The position numbers were made by a program, and so were the translations under genes. DNA of 9,409 nucleotides from JABMMZ01 sp044373665 (lineage in GTDB: Bacteria; Bacteroidota; Bacteroidia; NS11-12g; UBA955): the NCBI GenBank assembly GCA_044373665.1, contig JBIPNH010000092.1:1-9409 (forward strand). The letters run 5' to 3'. Below are positions 1 through 7,462 of the stretch, piece after piece. The stretch's first letter is position 1. Each line of letters begins with the position of its first letter. The notes under the pieces were generated by a model, which saw only the letters and a program-made list of their open reading frames with translations, made no database searches and had not been told where the DNA came from.

Positions 1-2435
1 TGCAGCCTTTCAATATTTCGGGGTATTACCATTCCAGAAAGAATGAACTAAAATTGGTGACACAGAACAAGGAGGTGTTCTACAAGGACATTAAAATGAA
101 TCAGATTTCACTAAATGCACTTAAAAACGAAAATGAAAAACTAAATGTAAAAGTCGACTGTAAAGGGGTTTTGAGTCAAAGTATTGTTGCTATTAAAGAC
201 ATTCAATTGGTATCGAATATATATGACAACATTATTGACTTTGATATTTCAGCAAAAGACACCACTTGGAAAATTGATTTGAATTCAAATGGATACTTCA
301 ATTTCTATACAGATTCTATACAACTATCTCTTTTGAAATCAGACCTAATGATTAAAAATAAATTGTGGTCATTGCAAGAAACAAGTCAGGCTTATTTTGT
401 TTCATCGGGTTTTTACCTGCAAAAGTTTAAGATAATGAATGCGATAGAAGCTTTGGAAATGAGAGGTTCTTATGGCGAAAAAAGTTTTAATGCAATGAAT
501 TTATCTCTTGAAAATTTCAATTTAGACATTATCAATAATTTTGTAAAAGACCCTGATATTGAGAAATTCGGCGGTATTACCAATGGCTATATTACTTATC
601 AGAAAAAAGAGAAATTGCCGATTTATTATTCAGATTTAACAATTAATAAATTTTCTTATGCCAATGATACTTTCGGGAATTTATTGGTGTTAACTGAGAA
701 CAGGGGATTACGTGAACCACAACATTTGCAAATAAAAGTAAAAGAGGGTTTACTTAACGATTTGAGGATTGAAGGGGACGTAGATTATTTTAGTGATAAA
801 AACAATTTGAAGCTACACGCACATTTGCCAGAAACCAATTTAAAAGTTTTTGAACCTTTTATGAAAGGTATTTTGAGTCAATTTAAAGGGACATTGATGA
901 TCAAAGACAGTTTGTTGATTACAGGGAAATTCGCAGAGCCACAAATGAATGGAAAATTGATTTTAAATAATGCGCAAGTGCTTGTTGATTATTTAAATGT
1001 ACCCATTGCTTTTAATACAGAGATATTGTTAGAAGAGAATAGGTTTCTAATACCAGAATTTCCAATAAATGATCCTAAGGGAGGTAAAGGCAAGGTGAAT
1101 GGTTCAATAACCCATCAGCATTTGTCAGACTTTAAGTTGAATTTATTTTTAAAAGACCTCGACAATTTTCAGGTTTTGAATACCACATCTGCCGACAATT
1201 CATTGTTTTATGGAAAGGGATTTATGTCTGGAAATGCGTCATTAACAGGTCCATTTAATCAGTTAGATATTAAAATAAGTGGCAAAACAATGCCCAATAC
1301 AGCGTTTTATTTACCTATCAATGAAGGCGATGCGTCAGATTTGCCCAACTATGTTCATTTCAAAACGCCCAAAAAACGATTTGAAAGAAAAGCAAACGAT
1401 TTTCCTTTGAATTCATTGATTATTGATATTGAGGCCAATACTGATGCCAATGTGGAGATTATTTTTGATGAAACATTAGGGGACAAAATAACAGGGAATG
1501 GCAATGGCAATATCCGTATGGAGATGAACAAAACGGGTGATTTTTATATGTTTGGGACTTACAAAGTGTCGCAAGGTAAGTATTTGTTTACCGCATTTGA
1601 TTTATACAATAAACCATTCTTTATTCGTCCGGGTGGAACTATTACTTGGTATGGCGACCCACTTGATGCAAAATTAGACCTAGTTGCTTTTCACTCAGAG
1701 CGAGCCAATCCCAATCCACTCCAAATCGCATTGACTTTGAATAATTCACTCTCGCCTAGTAATTCCAATACAACGAATTTGGTAACAGCGGAAAGTGAGT
1801 TGTACCTGAAAGGGAATTTATTCTCTCCAGAAATTAGTTTTGGTTTGAATTTTCCGAAATTGCAATACGAAATACAAGATGATTATGTAGCCCTTCAATC
1901 TGTAATCAGTAGAATAAAGTCAGACAAAGATGAAGTAAGTCGTCAGGTTTTTAGTTTGTTAATTATGAAACAATTTCTACCTCCAACATTTGCCGAAAAT
2001 TCAATTGGTATTTCCAATGCGGGTTCTCAAGCCTTGTCTACAGCGGGAAGTGATTTGCTTTCTGCACAATTGAGTAACTGGTTGAATAAAATAGATCCCA
2101 ATTGGAATGTGAACTTTATTTATAAAAACGGGACTCTAACATTGCCTTTGGAATACGGGGTGATTTTAAGTAGTAAATTCATTAAAGACCGATTGAGTTT
2201 TGATGGCAGTTTTAGTAATTTAACGAACAGGCCAAACTTGAATTTCGAATACAAAGTAACCAAAAAAGGGAATATTAAAGTAAAAGCTTATACCCGTTCA
2301 AACTTTAACCAAGTGAATACGACTTCGTTGAATAATCCGATAACAACATCGGGAGTAGGGGTTGTTTATACCAAAGAGTTTAATAGTATTTCACTCAGAA
2401 GCAGAAAGAAAAAGAAAAAAGCGACTAAAAATTAG
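1..2435 (+). CDS. tamB: TamB-like translocation/assembly module protein, C-terminal part (5' end outside window)
   Basis: The reading frame is open from the first base (first full codon at 3), so the gene is cut by the window edge; 810 C-terminal residues are present. The TTG at 54 is only an internal leucine codon. TamB/DUF490 proteins are inner-membrane-anchored, beta-rich periplasm-spanning proteins thought to carry lipids or assist outer-membrane protein assembly. The body is a long run of alternating beta-strand repeats without cysteines or enzyme motifs. The family's conserved C-terminal block lies near bases 1570-1690 and reads as YLFTAFDLYNKPFFIRPGG followed by ITWYGDPLDAKLDL, then LYLKGNLFSPEISFGLNFP near 1800-1860. 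Bacteroidota members are often well over 1,300 residues, so roughly half is probably missing. The end is a basic tail (SRKKKKKATKN). The gene converges on the transporter operon and overlaps the last small ORF by four bases. Family call is firm; substrate is unknown. Confidence 0.88.
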   Translation, partial: QPFNISGYYHSRKNELKLVTQNKEVFYKDIKMNQISLNALKNENEKLNVKVDCKGVLSQSIVAIKDIQLVSNIYDNIIDFDISAKDTTWKIDLNSNGYFNFYTDSIQLSLLKSDLMIKNKLWSLQETSQAYFVSSGFYLQKFKIMNAIEALEMRGSYGEKSFNAMNLSLENFNLDIINNFVKDPDIEKFGGITNGYITYQKKEKLPIYYSDLTINKFSYANDTFGNLLVLTENRGLREPQHLQIKVKEGLLNDLRIEGDVDYFSDKNNLKLHAHLPETNLKVFEPFMKGILSQFKGTLMIKDSLLITGKFAEPQMNGKLILNNAQVLVDYLNVPIAFNTEILLEENRFLIPEFPINDPKGGKGKVNGSITHQHLSDFKLNLFLKDLDNFQVLNTTSADNSLFYGKGFMSGNASLTGPFNQLDIKISGKTMPNTAFYLPINEGDASDLPNYVHFKTPKKRFERKANDFPLNSLIIDIEANTDANVEIIFDETLGDKITGNGNGNIRMEMNKTGDFYMFGTYKVSQGKYLFTAFDLYNKPFFIRPGGTITWYGDPLDAKLDLVAFHSERANPNPLQIALTLNNSLSPSNSNTTNLVTAESELYLKGNLFSPEISFGLNFPKLQYEIQDDYVALQSVISRIKSDKDEVSRQVFSLLIMKQFLPPTFAENSIGISNAGSQALSTAGSDLLSAQLSNWLNKIDPNWNVNFIYKNGTLTLPLEYGVILSSKFIKDRLSFDGSFSNLTNRPNLNFEYKVTKKGNIKVKAYTRSNFNQVNTTSLNNPITTSGVGVVYTKEFNSISLRSRKKKKKATKN

Positions 2436-2587
2436 TTTGACTTTTTCTTGAATTCGATGTTCTTTTTGTTGAACTTGTTGAAAATTAGAAAAAAACCATA
2501 AAGAACTATCGCTGTAATAATAATTTCAGAGAGAATCAAACTGGTTTTAAATTGACCTACGGTAACTTGATTTAGAGAGTCTTTCAT
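2432..2587 (-). CDS. Unrecognised 51-residue single-span membrane protein, last gene of the symporter cassette
   Basis: I found this ORF by reading the - strand between tamB and the transporter. It starts with ATG at 2587-2585 and encodes 51 residues. It opens with a polar segment (MKDSLNQVTVGQFKTS), then one hydrophobic helix of about 20 residues (roughly 16-36, LILSEIIITAIVLYGFFLIF), then a strongly basic tail (NKFNKKNIEFKKKSN). By the positive-inside rule the tail should be cytoplasmic and the N terminus periplasmic. It lies six bases downstream of the MetS-like gene and reads in the same direction, so co-transcription with the symporter is likely. Its TAA overlaps the TAG of the convergent tamB gene (four bases shared). 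I do not recognise the family. By position it could be a second accessory subunit of the transporter, which is inference. The clean transmembrane pattern and tight spacing argue that it is real, but the short length leaves doubt. Confidence 0.62.
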   Translation of the reverse strand: MKDSLNQVTVGQFKTSLILSEIIITAIVLYGFFLIFNKFNKKNIEFKKKSN

Positions 2588-2593
2588 ATGTGA

Positions 2594-2728
2594 TTAATTG
2601 GTTTCAGTAAAACTGTCTGTTTCAGGGTTTTTAACAGGAGTTCTTAATACTTTGATAAAGTAATAAATGGTCATGAAGGTAACAGTTACAATTGAAATAA
2701 TCATCATGGCTAAGGCGCTTGTATTCAT
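2594..2728 (-). CDS. MetS-like small accessory subunit of a sodium-dependent amino-acid symporter (44 residues)
   Basis: This 44-residue ORF starts with ATG at 2728-2726, 18 bases after the stop of the transporter gene. The N terminus MNTSALAMMIISIV leads straight into one membrane helix (about residues 4-25), followed by a short basic turn (KVLR) and a polar tail (TPVKNPETDSFTETN). The pattern of a short polar start with Thr-Ser-Ala, a Met-Met pair and a run of Ile/Val closely resembles what I know of the MetS family, the putative small subunit of methionine/alanine importers. There, the prototype metS follows the NSS transporter gene metP in Corynebacterium and is needed for uptake. The same gene order here supports the call. 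The family match is from memory of the pattern, not from a search. The acidic C-terminal tail is longer than in the compact actinobacterial proteins I recall. Confidence 0.75.
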   Translation of the reverse strand: MNTSALAMMIISIVTVTFMTIYYFIKVLRTPVKNPETDSFTETN

Positions 2729-2746
2729 CTAAGTGGTGTATTAATA

Positions 2747-4513
2747 TTAAGAATGAGAGGCTTTTAATTTTCTTTTTTTGTTGGCTAAGTGAACCATGTA
2801 AGTAATTAATCCAAAAACAATAAGTAAAAATGGTCGTGAGATATTTTTGAATTTCATTATCTTTTCTTGTTCGTTGATGAATTCTTGTTTGTTGAAATCT
2901 GCTGCACTGTATTTTTCATAAGTTGAGCGTTTATTTCTTACAGCAAAGATATCAGCTTTTTGGTCTTTTGTAAGCGTTTTATTATTCATAATTTCTTGAC
3001 CAAAATCAATAATTGAATCTGGAATAAGTTGAAGTTTTTCTTGTTTAATCTGCTCAATTTCAGTCAATAAAGAGCTTGGGTTATTTGCATAAGCAATTTC
3101 TGTTTTAACTTCGGTGTGATTAATAACATTCCAAATAGTAGGCAATGACCCAAAAAACACGACAGATAAAATAAGTGGTGTAATGTATTTTATAATGAAT
3201 TTATAGGCCAAAGGGACTTTAATATCTGAACCTAAGTTAATCTCTCTCCATCCTTTGTCAATACCAAAAACCCATGAAAATAAGATGATTTCAATTAATG
3301 CAAAAACAACAAGAGAAACGGTACCTGCCCAATAGTCATATTCATCAAATACACCTTGATTGAAAAACAAAACAGTAGGAAGTCCTAATACAAAAACAAC
3401 CAAACCAAATGACCAAGCGGCTTTTGTTCTGTTCCAACCAAACTCATCTTCTAAAAAAGCCATCCATGGAGTACCCATTGCTAATGAGGAAGTAATACCA
3501 GCAAAAAATAGCAAACCAAACCACATAACCCCTGCTAACACACTAAAGATTGGTCCCCATTGTTGGAATAAATATGGCAAAGTTTTAAATCCTAATCCTA
3601 GTCCTCCTGTTTTAGTCATTTCTACTACTTGGTCAATCCCCAAATAACCGATTGCAATTGGAATTAAAATAGAACTACCTAAAACTACTTCTACAAATTC
3701 ATTCATCCAACCCGCCGATTGTGAATTTAAAGCAATATCATCGCGTTCATTGACATAGGAAGCATAACAGTGAATACTTCCCATTCCTAAGGAAAGTGTA
3801 AAGAATATTTGACCTGCAGCGGCTAACCAAACCTTAAAATTCCAAATAGATGAAAAATCGGGAGTCCACAAGTAATTTAAACCAACAGTTCCATCATTAA
3901 TAGCCCCATTCTCACCACCTTGAAGTGTTATACCTTTGATAGCCAGAATTACACCGAATAAAATCAATAAAGGCATACCAATTTTGGCCGTTTTTTCTAC
4001 GCCACCGCTTAATCCTTTACTTAAAATCCAAGTATTGAAAAGTAAGCAAATTATCCAAAATACAATAGGTTCTATGGTGCTTAGAGAAATGTAGTTTCCA
4101 AAAAATTGTGCGACTTCTAATTGGTCTTTTCCTACAAAACTTCCTTTAATTGAATGCCATACATAACTCAATGTCCAACTTTCTAAGTAACAATAATAAG
4201 CTGCAACAGCTATATTGGTAAAAATACCAAATACACCAATGTATTTCCACATTTTTCTTTTATCCATACTATCCAAAATAAATGGAGTAGAATGGTTTTT
4301 GCTTTTACCGCCAAATCGACCCATGGCCCATTCAACATATAACAAGGGCAAACCCATTAATAAAAAACAAACCAAATAAGGTATAATAAATGCACCTCCG
4401 CCATTTTGAATGGCCTGAACAGGAAAACGTAAAAAGTTACCTAAGCCCACCGCATTTCCAGCCATTGCTAGGATTAAACCAACACGCGAGCCCCAAGATT
4501 CTTTGTTAGACAT
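2747..4513 (-). CDS. Sodium-dependent amino-acid symporter of the NSS/LeuT family, with an extra periplasmic loop
   Basis: A 588-residue, 12-helix inner-membrane symporter that should import a neutral amino acid with sodium. Helix 1 (AMAGNAVGLGNFLRFP, residues 16-31) is almost identical to that of LeuT, as are GQIFFTLSLG (234-243) and FFAGITSS (336-343). The LeuT sodium ligands are all kept: Ala21, Asn26, Thr239, Asn271 for site 1 and Gly19, Val22, Ala338, Thr341, Ser342 for site 2. Glu275 matches the LeuT glutamate that makes transport chloride-independent. Tyr107 and Val103 of the substrate site are kept, but the two pocket residues Phe259 and Ile359 of LeuT are Met244 and Met346 here. Between helices 11 and 12 there is an unusual loop (about 466-558), which explains why the protein is some 70 residues longer than LeuT. 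Two small membrane-protein genes follow within 18 and 6 bases. The substrate is not proven; methionine, alanine or another hydrophobic amino acid is likely from the MetP/MetS parallel. The ATG at 4513-4511 fits the family N terminus and has no Shine-Dalgarno sequence, as is normal in Bacteroidota. Confidence 0.93.
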   Translation of the reverse strand: MSNKESWGSRVGLILAMAGNAVGLGNFLRFPVQAIQNGGGAFIIPYLVCFLLMGLPLLYVEWAMGRFGGKSKNHSTPFILDSMDKRKMWKYIGVFGIFTNIAVAAYYCYLESWTLSYVWHSIKGSFVGKDQLEVAQFFGNYISLSTIEPIVFWIICLLFNTWILSKGLSGGVEKTAKIGMPLLILFGVILAIKGITLQGGENGAINDGTVGLNYLWTPDFSSIWNFKVWLAAAGQIFFTLSLGMGSIHCYASYVNERDDIALNSQSAGWMNEFVEVVLGSSILIPIAIGYLGIDQVVEMTKTGGLGLGFKTLPYLFQQWGPIFSVLAGVMWFGLLFFAGITSSLAMGTPWMAFLEDEFGWNRTKAAWSFGLVVFVLGLPTVLFFNQGVFDEYDYWAGTVSLVVFALIEIILFSWVFGIDKGWREINLGSDIKVPLAYKFIIKYITPLILSVVFFGSLPTIWNVINHTEVKTEIAYANNPSSLLTEIEQIKQEKLQLIPDSIIDFGQEIMNNKTLTKDQKADIFAVRNKRSTYEKYSAADFNKQEFINEQEKIMKFKNISRPFLLIVFGLITYMVHLANKKRKLKASHS

Positions 4514-4670
4514 ATGACTACAATAATAATTGCTTTATCACAATTATTAAAATTTTTTATATTAATCTGTTGACAATGAGTTTTTTAAATTTGTACTTGT
4601 TGCAATAGATAGAATCAATTAATGGAGTGATGTAAATATTAATAATGAAAAATAAGACTAAATACCCCCA
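4514..4670 (-). promoter_or_regulatory. AT-rich gap expected to hold the promoter of the symporter cassette
   Basis: This 157-base gap separates the stop of the L,D-transpeptidase gene from the start of the symporter gene, both on the - strand. It is long enough for a separate promoter, unlike the 5- to 56-base gaps elsewhere on this strand. I looked for the Bacteroidota pattern (TTG, about 19 bases, TAnnTTTG) on the - strand and found no convincing pair at the right spacing, so the promoter itself is not placed. The only clear structure is the inverted repeat at 4524-4549. No tRNA, riboswitch or credible small gene was seen. Confidence 0.35.
4524..4549. repeat. Perfect 9-bp inverted repeat just upstream of the symporter start codon
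   Basis: The arms TAATAATTG (4524-4532) and CAATTATTA (4541-4549) are perfect inverted copies separated by eight bases (CTTTATCA). The element ends ten bases before the symporter ATG. It could be a protein-binding operator or an mRNA hairpin covering the ribosome landing site. The arms are nearly all A and T, and in DNA this AT-rich such pairs arise by chance, so function is uncertain. Confidence 0.35.
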
Positions 4671-6434
4671 TTATTTATTCATCTCATCCATAACTAATCT
4701 GTTTTTATCGTATAAATCAAATAAATATCTAGCCTTGCCATTTTCAAATATGATGGTTTGGTAGTTGAACCATACAATTGGTTTGTTTTCAACCCGTATA
4801 GAGTGTGTTTTTTTGATGATTTTTTCGTTTTTTAAACTGTCTTTTTCCCATTCTATAGCTCTCAAGCTGTCTTTGGGTGATTGTCCTATCATGATTAAAA
4901 AATCATCACTTGTGTTTTTTTGATTGTATTTTAGTAAAAACTCAGCTAATTCTGTTGGTTTTTCTAACCGAACACAACCGTGACTTACCGCTCTATTATT
5001 TTGATTAAACTTACTTTTAAGGGGAGTGTCGTGCATGTAAATGCTGAAATCATTTTTGAATGTAAACTTAATTTTACCCAAAGCATTGTCATCACCTGCA
5101 CTTTGTCTTATTTTAAAAGGAATATTACCTGGTTTGTATTTTCGCCAATTGATAGAATAGGGGTCTATTAATTTTTCATTAAAATAAACTTGGTAGTTGT
5201 TGCGAACCAAATAGCCTGGGTCTCTAATGATTTGATTATACATTTCGCGCCCTACAATACTCGAAGGGACTGTCCAAGTAGGATTTAATACAACCCATTC
5301 AACATTTGAAAAAATTTGGGGTGTTTCATGATTGAGCGGTTTATCTATATAGCGGCCGCTTAATTCGAACGCCATCTTTTTTTGTTCATAGTTTTTTTCT
5401 TTTCCTTTACCAATGCAGATTTTCATGCCACTTAATTCAGCAGTGTCTTGCATATACAACATAAACTCAGGCAAGTTAATTTCGATGTAAGGTGGCTTTG
5501 GCTTTTGACCTATCCATCGAATTCGCTCTAAATTGGCTCTTATTTCATCAAGTTTCTCATTTCTAGAAAAGTTAAGTGCTTTAATAGTTGTTAATCCTAT
5601 AACTCCGTCGTCACTGATATTAATTTGCTTTTGAAATTCTACCACTGCATTTTTGAGTGTTAGAGTGTATTTTAAACTGTCATTCCCTTGTTGAAGGGTA
5701 TCCGAAAGGAACTCCAACTCTTTTAATCTTTTAAATAAGGAGGGTATAATTGGGGAAGAGTCGCCCAAAGAAATTTTACCTATACTATTCGGGTTTATTC
5801 GCGTTTCAACACCAGAAATATTTGCAAATTGGGTTTTAATTAAATTTTTTAAGTTGATATAATTGTAATCATTTGGCGCATAATTTAACACAGTGTTTAA
5901 TCCATTGAAAGTATCTAAAACACTCATTAATTGGAATTGCGGATGATTGGGATAGGGAAGGGTATATTTGTTGCCAAAGATTAACCTTGGATTTGTTCTG
6001 CCTAATACTTTGTCGTGCCAAAGTAGTATCAGAGATGAACTTATGGCAATTTCTATTTTTGCTAAAGTTTCGTAGGGCGTTTTTTTCGATTGGAAACTGT
6101 CAATTAATTTTATCGCTTCTTGAAAATGGTAATGTTTTTTCAACAAACCATCATAAACCAAATCTTCAGCAATTTTGTTCAACGTATCTCTAAACAAAGA
6201 ATCATTGATTTTTTCTAACCATAGAGGATAATTCTGATTTTGAGTGTAAAAATCAATTAATGTGTCTTTAAATTTGAACTCAGCAGGGATTGAATTTAAT
6301 TCCAATTTAATTTTTGACCTTAATTCATTAATATCAAAATCTTCAACAATAGTATCTAGTTTACTTGGTCTTTTGCATCCATCAATTATAAATAGGAATA
6401 AAATTAAGGATAATATGAATTTTAATTTGACCAT
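4671..6434 (-). CDS. YcbB/LdtD-type L,D-transpeptidase, predicted lipoprotein
   Basis: This enzyme should form 3-3 crosslinks between peptidoglycan stem peptides (meso-DAP to meso-DAP) in the periplasm. The 587-residue length is close to E. coli YcbB (about 615). Domains in order are a lipoprotein signal with Cys20 (LFIIDGC), an N-terminal scaffold region (about 40-250), a peptidoglycan-binding segment (about 258-290, ending DDGVIGLTTIKALN), and a YkuD catalytic domain (about 315-515). The catalytic signature is SHGCVRLE (484-491), with Cys487 as nucleophile and His485 before it; YMHDTP (466-471) supplies the other conserved histidine. Family marks LNPTWTVPSS (383-392) and RQSAGDDNALG (443-453) are also clear. 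The last 70 residues match the usual YcbB tail, with a KPIVWFNYQT strand, so they are not an addition. E. coli YcbB has a plain N-terminal membrane anchor, so the lipid anchor is a difference. The residues after the cysteine (KRPSK) are basic, which fits retention on the periplasmic side. The gene follows porQ by eight bases, suggesting co-translation. Confidence 0.92.
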   Translation of the reverse strand: MVKLKFILSLILFLFIIDGCKRPSKLDTIVEDFDINELRSKIKLELNSIPAEFKFKDTLIDFYTQNQNYPLWLEKINDSLFRDTLNKIAEDLVYDGLLKKHYHFQEAIKLIDSFQSKKTPYETLAKIEIAISSSLILLWHDKVLGRTNPRLIFGNKYTLPYPNHPQFQLMSVLDTFNGLNTVLNYAPNDYNYINLKNLIKTQFANISGVETRINPNSIGKISLGDSSPIIPSLFKRLKELEFLSDTLQQGNDSLKYTLTLKNAVVEFQKQINISDDGVIGLTTIKALNFSRNEKLDEIRANLERIRWIGQKPKPPYIEINLPEFMLYMQDTAELSGMKICIGKGKEKNYEQKKMAFELSGRYIDKPLNHETPQIFSNVEWVVLNPTWTVPSSIVGREMYNQIIRDPGYLVRNNYQVYFNEKLIDPYSINWRKYKPGNIPFKIRQSAGDDNALGKIKFTFKNDFSIYMHDTPLKSKFNQNNRAVSHGCVRLEKPTELAEFLLKYNQKNTSDDFLIMIGQSPKDSLRAIEWEKDSLKNEKIIKKTHSIRVENKPIVWFNYQTIIFENGKARYLFDLYDKNRLVMDEMNK

Positions 6435-6442
6435 TTCATGGC

Positions 6443-7462
6443 TTAAAATTCAGACAAATTAGTCATTAAGCTAAATTGATTTGCATTAATTCCGGGGAAA
6501 AAAGTTGAGCTGCCATAAGAAAAATGGAACTTTTTGATTTTAATTCCCAATCCCCAACCGAAACCACTTGTTCCTTTCCTTTGTTCTTGGGTTAATTCTC
6601 TTCTTTTCATGTGGTCGTAACCAAAGCGGAATACAAAGTGTTTGGAAAAATTGAGTTCACCCCCCAAAACAAAATGCCTCAGAATATTATCACCCATGGT
6701 CATTGTTTTAACTTTATTTTCGCCAAATTCATCTTTTACACCAGTATTTTCAATGTTGTATCTAAAATCGGGTGATTGTAAATTGTGCAAAACAATGTGA
6801 TAGGTAAAAGGTAAGTGTTCTAATTTTTTGGAAACAGAGATTGCCAATTCAGATTTCAACAAATCTCTATCTGTATTGCTGTATGGGATTACTTGATAGC
6901 CAAAATTTCTGGCAAATAAAGTCACTGATAAATTTCGGCTAGTATCATTATAACTCCCAGATAAGTCGGCCGAAACCCCACTACTTACATAACTTTCATA
7001 AATTGAGTAAATATATTTTAATGACGCTCCATAGCTCCATTTGTTATGTTGATTGCCATAAGCTAAGTAGAAGCATTGGTCGTTTGCGGTAAATGTGCCT
7101 GTGGAGATTCCGGCAGGGTCGTAACCATCAAATTTACCCATACTCAAATAATTGACACCTAAACTAAAGGTGCCTTTGTTTTTAAAATGACGTGCATAGG
7201 AAAAGGAGCCAGAACTAATGTCAGCCACATAGTTGTTGTAGGAGACAGAAACATGCTGATGCATTTTGGGATTTAATATAGAGGGATTATTCCAAGCTAA
7301 ACTTGGGTCATTGTTGTATGAAGATGAAAGGAAATTACTCCCTATTGCCAATGTTCTGGCAGAAACGGGAACGTTTAAAAAAGAGTAAGTTCCCTTGCCA
7401 CCAACTTGAGCCATTAATGGACCACATATTAAAATCAAAAACAATGATAAGTTAAATTTCAT
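6443..7462 (-). CDS. porQ: Type IX secretion system outer-membrane beta-barrel protein PorQ
   Basis: PorQ is a FadL-like 14-stranded outer-membrane barrel related to PorV. In Porphyromonas it works with PorU, PorV and PorZ in the attachment complex that processes type IX cargo and fixes it to the cell surface. The mature start GGKGTYSFLNVPVSARTLAIG followed by DPSLAWNNPSILN is the family hallmark, and the rest is repeated amphipathic beta strands (for example SVSYNNYVADISSGSFSYARHF and SLGVNYLSMGKFDGYD). I chose the ATG at 7462-7460, giving 339 residues. It places a standard signal peptide (MKFNLSLFLILICGPLMAQ) at the N terminus, whereas an upstream ATG at 7507 adds 15 polar and basic residues. 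With this start the gap to the DUF4249 gene is 56 bases. The stop is eight bases before the L,D-transpeptidase gene. No T9SS sorting domain is expected or seen in this barrel. I am confident of the family; distinguishing PorQ from other PorV-like barrels rests on pattern memory. Confidence 0.85.
   Translation of the reverse strand: MKFNLSLFLILICGPLMAQVGGKGTYSFLNVPVSARTLAIGSNFLSSSYNNDPSLAWNNPSILNPKMHQHVSVSYNNYVADISSGSFSYARHFKNKGTFSLGVNYLSMGKFDGYDPAGISTGTFTANDQCFYLAYGNQHNKWSYGASLKYIYSIYESYVSSGVSADLSGSYNDTSRNLSVTLFARNFGYQVIPYSNTDRDLLKSELAISVSKKLEHLPFTYHIVLHNLQSPDFRYNIENTGVKDEFGENKVKTMTMGDNILRHFVLGGELNFSKHFVFRFGYDHMKRRELTQEQRKGTSGFGWGLGIKIKKFHFSYGSSTFFPGINANQFSLMTNLSEF

Noticed and set aside
3360..3647. 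95-codon open frame on the + strand within the symporter gene
   Set aside because: It lies wholly antisense to a strongly conserved NSS coding region, and its product is low-complexity (rich in Pro, Asn and Lys) with no recognisable pattern.
4514..4573. 19-residue hydrophobic + strand ORF (MTTIIIALSQLLKFFILIC) starting next to the symporter ATG
   Set aside because: Hydrophobic composition is expected from AT-rich DNA, there is no plausible promoter or following gene on the + strand, and it overlaps the likely symporter leader.
4571..4595. Forward TTGACA at 4571 and a TAAATTTG box downstream, resembling a Bacteroidota promoter
   Set aside because: The spacing is about 13 bases instead of about 19, and it would fire away from the symporter into antisense sequence with no + strand gene.
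4641..4675. Possible terminator hairpin after the L,D-transpeptidase gene (AATAATG and CATTATT arms)
   Set aside because: The arms are seven AT-rich pairs around a 21-base loop that itself contains the T-rich tract, and one arm includes the stop codon; too weak to call.
4980..6462. Three short + strand open frames (4980-5171, 5987-6193, 6262-6462) opposite the L,D-transpeptidase gene
   Set aside because: All are antisense to a gene with clear catalytic motifs, are under 70 codons, and show no conserved pattern.
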